Shown piece by piece: positions 5,803-10,168 of a DNA stretch of 10,168 nucleotides. Position 1 is the stretch's first letter; each line of letters begins with the position of its first letter. Where the stretch lies: assembly GCA_024280815.1 (NCBI GenBank), contig JAJRPL010000058.1, positions 1 through 10,168 on the forward strand. The letters run 5' to 3'. The position numbers were made by a program, and so were the translations under genes. The notes beneath the pieces are model-generated. The model had not been told where the DNA came from. It did not search any database and worked only from the letters and a program-made list of their open reading frames with translations. Origin of the DNA: Bacteroidota bacterium. GTDB lineage: Bacteria > Bacteroidota > Bacteroidia > Flavobacteriales > Flavobacteriaceae.

Positions 5803-8274
5803 TTATTCATAAGATACCTGAGGTGTTATTATATCTTCTAAAGCGTTTTTATCTCCTTTTGCTGGACCGTGCCATACACCGCCTCCAAAAGTTATAATAT
5901 AAACTTTGTCAGGGTCTATCGGGTCTGGTTGCACCCTTTTTCCCCATGTAAAATTATAGCCTTTAATTCGTTGCCAAGAAATCCCTCTATTTTCTGAGCG
6001 ATAAGCAGAAGAGTTAAAGCCACAGGCATAGAAAACTCCATTTCTATCATCAATAGTCAAATCATGAATGTGCTGGTCTTTGGTCAATACAGCCTTCCAG
6101 CTAATACCATTATCCTCAGATAAATAAATACCACCTCCTCGATTGGGAGAAAACTTATCGGCACCATATCTACCCCAAGCCGCTAAAATTAATCGGTTTT
6201 GATTATCAGGATCAATAATAATACTTGAAGGCCCGTTTACACCTTCTGGAAGATTCATTTTCGCCCAAGTTTCTGCTCCATCAGTTGATTTATATAGAGC
6301 TCCATCTTTATCATTGCCGATACTACCATCCTCACTTTTTCTAGATACAACAAGAAAGATATCACCATTCTTTTTTTGGGTCATCCGCCAAGCAGCAGGT
6401 TGCCCCCCTTCTATACCTTTATTTTTTTGCTGCCAAGAATTCCCTCCATCTGTTGATTTATAAACTCCTTTCCCAAAAGCACAAACATAAAGTGTCCTGT
6501 TTTTTATATCACTTTTATTATCTAATATGATATGTGTTGGTGCAAATTCTCCAATTTCAGTTGTTGTGGGTTTCCATATTTTTCCACCATTGGTACTTAC
6601 TAAGATTCCTCCTTGATATTCATTCATATCAGTACTTCTCCACATTTTTGGCCTTGGCAAATCATGATTTCTACTCATTGCTGCCCATACTTTACCTTTT
6701 ACTTTAGGATCAAAAATTAACCAATATGTAGAATTTGCCCAACGTCTAGGAACACCATTATTATGTGTAGCACTTGTCCAGCTTCTAGCTCCATCGAAGC
6801 TTTCCATCAATCCTGTATCTGTATCTGCCATAAAAACATGAAGAGAATCAAAAGGGTCAAATGCTAACATATAGCCTGTTGTGACTTGTAAGCCTCTAGA
6901 TTTCCAACCTGCACCTTCTATTTTATTGGTATAAACTTGTTGCCATGTTTTACCTCCATTTATAGTTTTTATAGTTCTACCAAAATCGGTAGCATAACAT
7001 ATCTCAGGATTATTTTCTGCAATAGTCATATGAAAAGGATTCTCTCCCCATGAGGGTCCGAATCTTTCATCCATCCATCCACGTTTTCTGTTTAAAGAAG
7101 ATAGTCCTGAATCTATTTTACCATCTATTTCAATTTTATCATTCCAAATAAGTTTCCATGTCTTACCAAAATCTATAGTTTTAGCAACTCCTATACTCAT
7201 CGTATCTTTGCTTGTCTTTAGGTTTGCAAATGAAACAAATAGCACTTCAGGATTAGCATAACTTGTTGCTATATTTCTATATTCAGGTGAATTAGCTTCC
7301 TTTATTTTAAATTCTTGTAGCGGTTTATCTATACGGCTCCAATGTTGCCCCTCATCTTTAGTTATATATATTCTTGAATCATTTTTATTCCCATTTTTAT
7401 TAAAATAGGATTGACCAAAAGAAGCATATATAACGTGTTGATTCGTTTTCTTATCCATACCATCTACAACTTGTGTAATCAACCCGGCTCCTTCAGGCAT
7501 ATTAATCGTGGTCCAAATACCCTCTTTTTTTACTTTTAATTGATCTTTACTTGAAATATAAATTGTACGGTTATCTTTTGGCGAAGTGGGATCAATAAAA
7601 ATAGTATTAAATTCAGAATTTAGTCTATCTATTACCTCCCATGATTTTCCTCCATCTTGAGATGTAAAAAGAGCCATACTAAATTTAAAATTTATACCTA
7701 TAGGAGCCGGCCAACTATCATTTTTTTTCTCTTTAACAAGTAAAAATAATTTTTGCGAATTATCTGGATCTATAGCCAAATTTTTTACAACAGAAATTAT
7801 ACTATCTTTTGTTACAACTACTTCCGAGGCATGATCTCCTTGTGCGTGAATGGCAATAATGTTTTTTGGGTTAGGATAAATAGTATGCCATGATAGACCT
7901 TTATCAATACTTTTGAAAAGCATTTTAGATGTTCCTGCATATACAATATCAGGATTATTTTTATCAAAACGATAAAAACGTATCATATCTCTCAAATTAA
8001 ACATTCTCCATTTTTCTCCTCCATCATAAGTCACAAAAGAACCTGTCATATCACAACTCACAAACACATGACTAGAATCTGAAGGGTTTATTGCTGGATT
8101 AAACATTGCACCACCTCCACCTGGACCAATAAAACCCCACTGGTCATTTCTTCCATTATTATCAGTATTTAAATTTAGTGTTGTTTTACTTATCTTTTCA
8201 TCAGTATTCTTATTACAAGAATAAAATCCGACTAAAAATATAGATATGACAAACAGGTTACGAAATGAAATCAT
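5803..8274 (-). CDS. Asp-box (BNR) double beta-propeller lipoprotein, GH74-like
   Basis: An 823-residue predicted lipoprotein: a basic N-terminus, a hydrophobic stretch and the lipobox FYSC with Cys20, followed by NKNTDE, suggesting an outer-membrane or surface anchor. Twelve Asp-boxes (S/T-x-D/N-x-G/A-x-x-W) begin near residues 82, 122, 205, 305, 366, 437, 492, 560, 607, 663, 719 and 760, which fits two seven-bladed propellers. WGFIGPGGGG (46-55), followed by Asp75 in SCDMTG, resembles the N-terminal GGGG...RTDIGG signature of GH74 xyloglucanases. Asp486 in DTDTG is 411 residues further, close to the spacing I recall for the catalytic pair of Clostridium Xgh74A (D70/D480). A GH74-like endo-glucanase or other glycan hydrolase is plausible. 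Sialidase (GH33) is less likely, as I saw no FRIP motif or arginine triad. It follows a paralogue after 33 bases, probably in one operon. The substrate is not determined, and a non-enzymatic glycan-binding role is possible. Confidence 0.8.
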   Translation of the reverse strand: MISFRNLFVISIFLVGFYSCNKNTDEKISKTTLNLNTDNNGRNDQWGFIGPGGGGAMFNPAINPSDSSHVFVSCDMTGSFVTYDGGEKWRMFNLRDMIRFYRFDKNNPDIVYAGTSKMLFKSIDKGLSWHTIYPNPKNIIAIHAQGDHASEVVVTKDSIISVVKNLAIDPDNSQKLFLLVKEKKNDSWPAPIGINFKFSMALFTSQDGGKSWEVIDRLNSEFNTIFIDPTSPKDNRTIYISSKDQLKVKKEGIWTTINMPEGAGLITQVVDGMDKKTNQHVIYASFGQSYFNKNGNKNDSRIYITKDEGQHWSRIDKPLQEFKIKEANSPEYRNIATSYANPEVLFVSFANLKTSKDTMSIGVAKTIDFGKTWKLIWNDKIEIDGKIDSGLSSLNRKRGWMDERFGPSWGENPFHMTIAENNPEICYATDFGRTIKTINGGKTWQQVYTNKIEGAGWKSRGLQVTTGYMLAFDPFDSLHVFMADTDTGLMESFDGARSWTSATHNNGVPRRWANSTYWLIFDPKVKGKVWAAMSRNHDLPRPKMWRSTDMNEYQGGILVSTNGGKIWKPTTTEIGEFAPTHIILDNKSDIKNRTLYVCAFGKGVYKSTDGGNSWQQKNKGIEGGQPAAWRMTQKKNGDIFLVVSRKSEDGSIGNDKDGALYKSTDGAETWAKMNLPEGVNGPSSIIIDPDNQNRLILAAWGRYGADKFSPNRGGGIYLSEDNGISWKAVLTKDQHIHDLTIDDRNGVFYACGFNSSAYRSENRGISWQRIKGYNFTWGKRVQPDPIDPDKVYIITFGGGVWHGPAKGDKNALEDIITPQVSYE

Positions 8275-8280
8275 TATTGT

Positions 8281-8299
8281 TTTTAATTTTAAATTAAAA
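8281..8299. repeat. AT-only palindrome between the two Asp-box genes
   Basis: TTTTAATTT and AAATTAAAA are perfect 9-base arms around a single T, lying 7 bases upstream of the 823-residue gene's ATG (read on the - strand). It could be a protein-binding dyad or simply an A/T-rich leader, which in flavobacteria favours initiation in place of a Shine-Dalgarno. The absence of G or C makes a stable RNA hairpin unlikely. Confidence 0.25.
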
Positions 8300-8307
8300 C
8301 TATTTTC

Positions 8308-10168
8308 TTATTCAATTGTTGGTTTTCCATGCCAAACACTTGAACCGAATGTGGTAAGATATACTTTTTTAGAATTATTTTCATCAACAATTACACGGTG
8401 TCCCCAATGAAAATCATATCCTTTAATTTTGTTCCAATTTTTACCATAATCGTCACTTCTATATGCACTACCGTTAAAGGTATTACAATAAATTTTATTT
8501 GGATATGAAGCATCTACAGTAACATCATAAACATATTTGTCTTTATCAAAAATTTGCTTCCAACTATTCCCACCATCTTCAGACATCATAATACCACCAT
8601 CTAAATCAAATAATTTATTGCCTCCTGTTGTATTTGTAATTTTTTTACCAACCATATCACTTAAGTAAATATCACTCCAAGAACCTAAATATAGTCTCTT
8701 TGTGTTTTTTGGATCAAAAGTTAATCCATTAGGAAATTTTACTTTATCTCCAATATTTAAATGTTGCCATGATAATGCTCCATCAACAGATTTATAAACT
8801 GCTCCCATAAAAACATCCCTACCCGTTTTACCATCTTTATGTTGTGGTGTAGGGCTCGTAATTAAGAATAATGTTCCGTCAGGTAAAATAGTCAATTCAA
8901 ATGCTGCTAAACTGTTTTCGATACCCTTATTTTGAAGTTTCCATGATTTTCCATCATCTATAGATTTATAAACTCCTTTTCCATAAGCAGCAATATAGAG
9001 TGTTCTATTATTTACAGGAGAGTTTTTATCTATTACAATAGAAGTAGAGGGGGAGTTAAACCCCATGCCATCAATAGTAGGAGTCCAAGATTTTCCACCA
9101 TCTAAAGACAATGCAACACCTCCTTTTCCATACTTTGTCCATTCAGGATTTCTTGTCATTTTTCCCCTTGGAAAATCATGTATTCCAGACCATACAGACC
9201 ATATTTTATTTTTTTCTTTTGGATCAAACACCATCCAATAGCAAGTATTTTGCCATTCTGTAGGAATTCCTTTTACAGATCTAAACCAACTTTTACCCCC
9301 ATTATAGGAATGATGATACCCAATATCAGTATAGCTAATTGCTATATGTTTTGCATCAAAAGGATCGAAATGAATGCCATATACAGTAGTGACATCTAAT
9401 CCATTTGAAGTATAACTTCCATCAGGTTGCTCAGTACTATAAATTGCTGTCCATGTTTTTCCTCCATCTACTGTTTTCATACTACGATACCAATCGGTTA
9501 CTATAGCCACATTTCCATCATTTGGAGCAACTCCAACATCCATTAACCGAATATAATCTCCTCCAAAAGCCTTATTCACCCATGCATCTTTTAAATTTAC
9601 AGCATCAATGCCATCTTTCACTCCATACTTTCCTGACCCCCCTCCTCCTTTCCAAACCCATTTCCAAGATTTTCCTGCGTTGGCAGATTTAAAAGTACCA
9701 AACCAATGTGCTATTTTTCCATCTTTCTTTTTTTGGTTATAGCTACTTGTTACAACATAAACATTTGCAGCATCATTTTCTGCAGTAGCTATCATTGAAT
9801 AGGTAGGCATTTCATTATTATCATTATTAATAATACTATCTTTATTCTGAAGCCACGTTTTTCCAAAATCTTTAGTTGTCCAAAGTGTAGTAGGGCTAAC
9901 CCCTCCATGAGACCTTTGTGTTTCATCATTATGTAAACCGTAAAAAACTGTGCTTCCATCTTTTTTAAGCACTCCACCTGTCATAGAAAATGCAGGTTGC
10001 ATTTGAGGCGGAAAGTTCTCTATAGAAACCTCCCAAGATTCTTTGTCTATACTATTTACACTCGTGTAAGTAAATACAATTACTTTTTCTTTTGCATTGG
10101 TTGTATTTGTATAAATAAAATCAATTGTATTTTTAAATTCTATTTTAGACCATGAAGAACCTCCATTA
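8308..10168 (-). CDS. Asp-box (BNR) propeller protein, GH74-like, 5' end outside window
   Basis: The frame is open through the right edge. A Met at 10000-10002 is internal, because 55 further codons continue upstream and include the Asp-box NGGSSW at the boundary. The visible 619 residues align with the neighbouring 823-residue protein from about its residue 209 to the end, so roughly 200 residues, including the signal sequence and the first putative catalytic Asp, lie outside. Ten Asp-boxes are visible. Closely matching blocks include GKGVYKS-x-D-x-G-x-SW-x4-NKGIE and the C-terminal TFG-x-x-VWHG that probably closes the propeller. The second putative catalytic Asp is present as YTDIG (codon 9325-9327), matching Asp486 of the paralogue. 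It is probably secreted and glycan-active, like its neighbour. The pair arose by tandem duplication and has diverged considerably, so the substrates or cleavage sites may differ. Enzymatic activity is inferred. Confidence 0.78.
   Translation of the reverse strand, partial: NGGSSWSKIEFKNTIDFIYTNTTNAKEKVIVFTYTSVNSIDKESWEVSIENFPPQMQPAFSMTGGVLKKDGSTVFYGLHNDETQRSHGGVSPTTLWTTKDFGKTWLQNKDSIINNDNNEMPTYSMIATAENDAANVYVVTSSYNQKKKDGKIAHWFGTFKSANAGKSWKWVWKGGGGSGKYGVKDGIDAVNLKDAWVNKAFGGDYIRLMDVGVAPNDGNVAIVTDWYRSMKTVDGGKTWTAIYSTEQPDGSYTSNGLDVTTVYGIHFDPFDAKHIAISYTDIGYHHSYNGGKSWFRSVKGIPTEWQNTCYWMVFDPKEKNKIWSVWSGIHDFPRGKMTRNPEWTKYGKGGVALSLDGGKSWTPTIDGMGFNSPSTSIVIDKNSPVNNRTLYIAAYGKGVYKSIDDGKSWKLQNKGIENSLAAFELTILPDGTLFLITSPTPQHKDGKTGRDVFMGAVYKSVDGALSWQHLNIGDKVKFPNGLTFDPKNTKRLYLGSWSDIYLSDMVGKKITNTTGGNKLFDLDGGIMMSEDGGNSWKQIFDKDKYVYDVTVDASYPNKIYCNTFNGSAYRSDDYGKNWNKIKGYDFHWGHRVIVDENNSKKVYLTTFGSSVWHGKPTIE

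Noticed and set aside
9178..9399. 73-residue + strand open frame inside the right-hand Asp-box gene
   Set aside because: It is antisense to conserved propeller blades, and its aromatic-rich sequence is a shadow of the real coding strand.
5803..10168. Sialidase (GH33) or VPS10/sortilin-type assignment of the Asp-box proteins
   Set aside because: Asp-boxes are shared by many propellers; I saw no FRIP motif or arginine triad for GH33 and no cysteine-rich module or C-terminal membrane anchor typical of sortilins.

Overview
The window is AT-rich DNA, roughly two thirds A+T by eye. Several traits suggest a member of Bacteroidota, probably a marine or environmental flavobacterium: weak Shine-Dalgarno signals with A-rich leaders, long extracellular Asp-box proteins, a lipoprotein signal with a loose lipobox, and the long form of UxaA. 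No genus can be assigned from the sequence alone. Almost everything is coding, no gene-free stretch exceeds 100 bases, and I saw no rRNA, tRNA, CRISPR array or transposase.

Left part (1-5764, + strand) is one compact, probably co-transcribed set of five genes. It runs from the 3' part of uxaB (tagaturonate reductase) to uxaA (altronate dehydratase, 6 bases later), a divergent NagB/GlcN6P-deaminase-fold protein (56 bases later), a first Nramp-fold membrane protein (overlapping by 8 bases), and a second Nramp-fold protein (96 bases later). UxaB and UxaA convert D-tagaturonate via D-altronate to 2-keto-3-deoxygluconate, the lower galacturonate pathway. The two membrane proteins have the Nramp fold but have lost the residues that bind metal in TM1 and TM6. 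They therefore probably carry something other than a transition metal, possibly the sugar acid this operon consumes.

Right part (5803-10168, - strand) holds two paralogous, convergently oriented Asp-box (BNR) proteins. The complete one (823 aa) is a predicted lipoprotein with twelve Asp-boxes. Its N-terminal glycine-rich motif and two Asp residues 411 positions apart resemble the tandem seven-bladed propellers of GH74 endo-xyloglucanases. The second is cut by the right edge and aligns with the first from about its residue 209 onward. They are probable cell-surface or periplasmic glycan-active proteins.

Taken together, this looks like the edge of a polysaccharide utilisation region: outer glycan-cleaving proteins facing an inner-membrane uptake and uronate-catabolism operon. 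The most unusual points are the metal-site-less Nramp pair and the NagB-like protein with an altered catalytic motif, both embedded in a uronate operon. Short inverted repeats in the intergenic gaps are recorded with low confidence.
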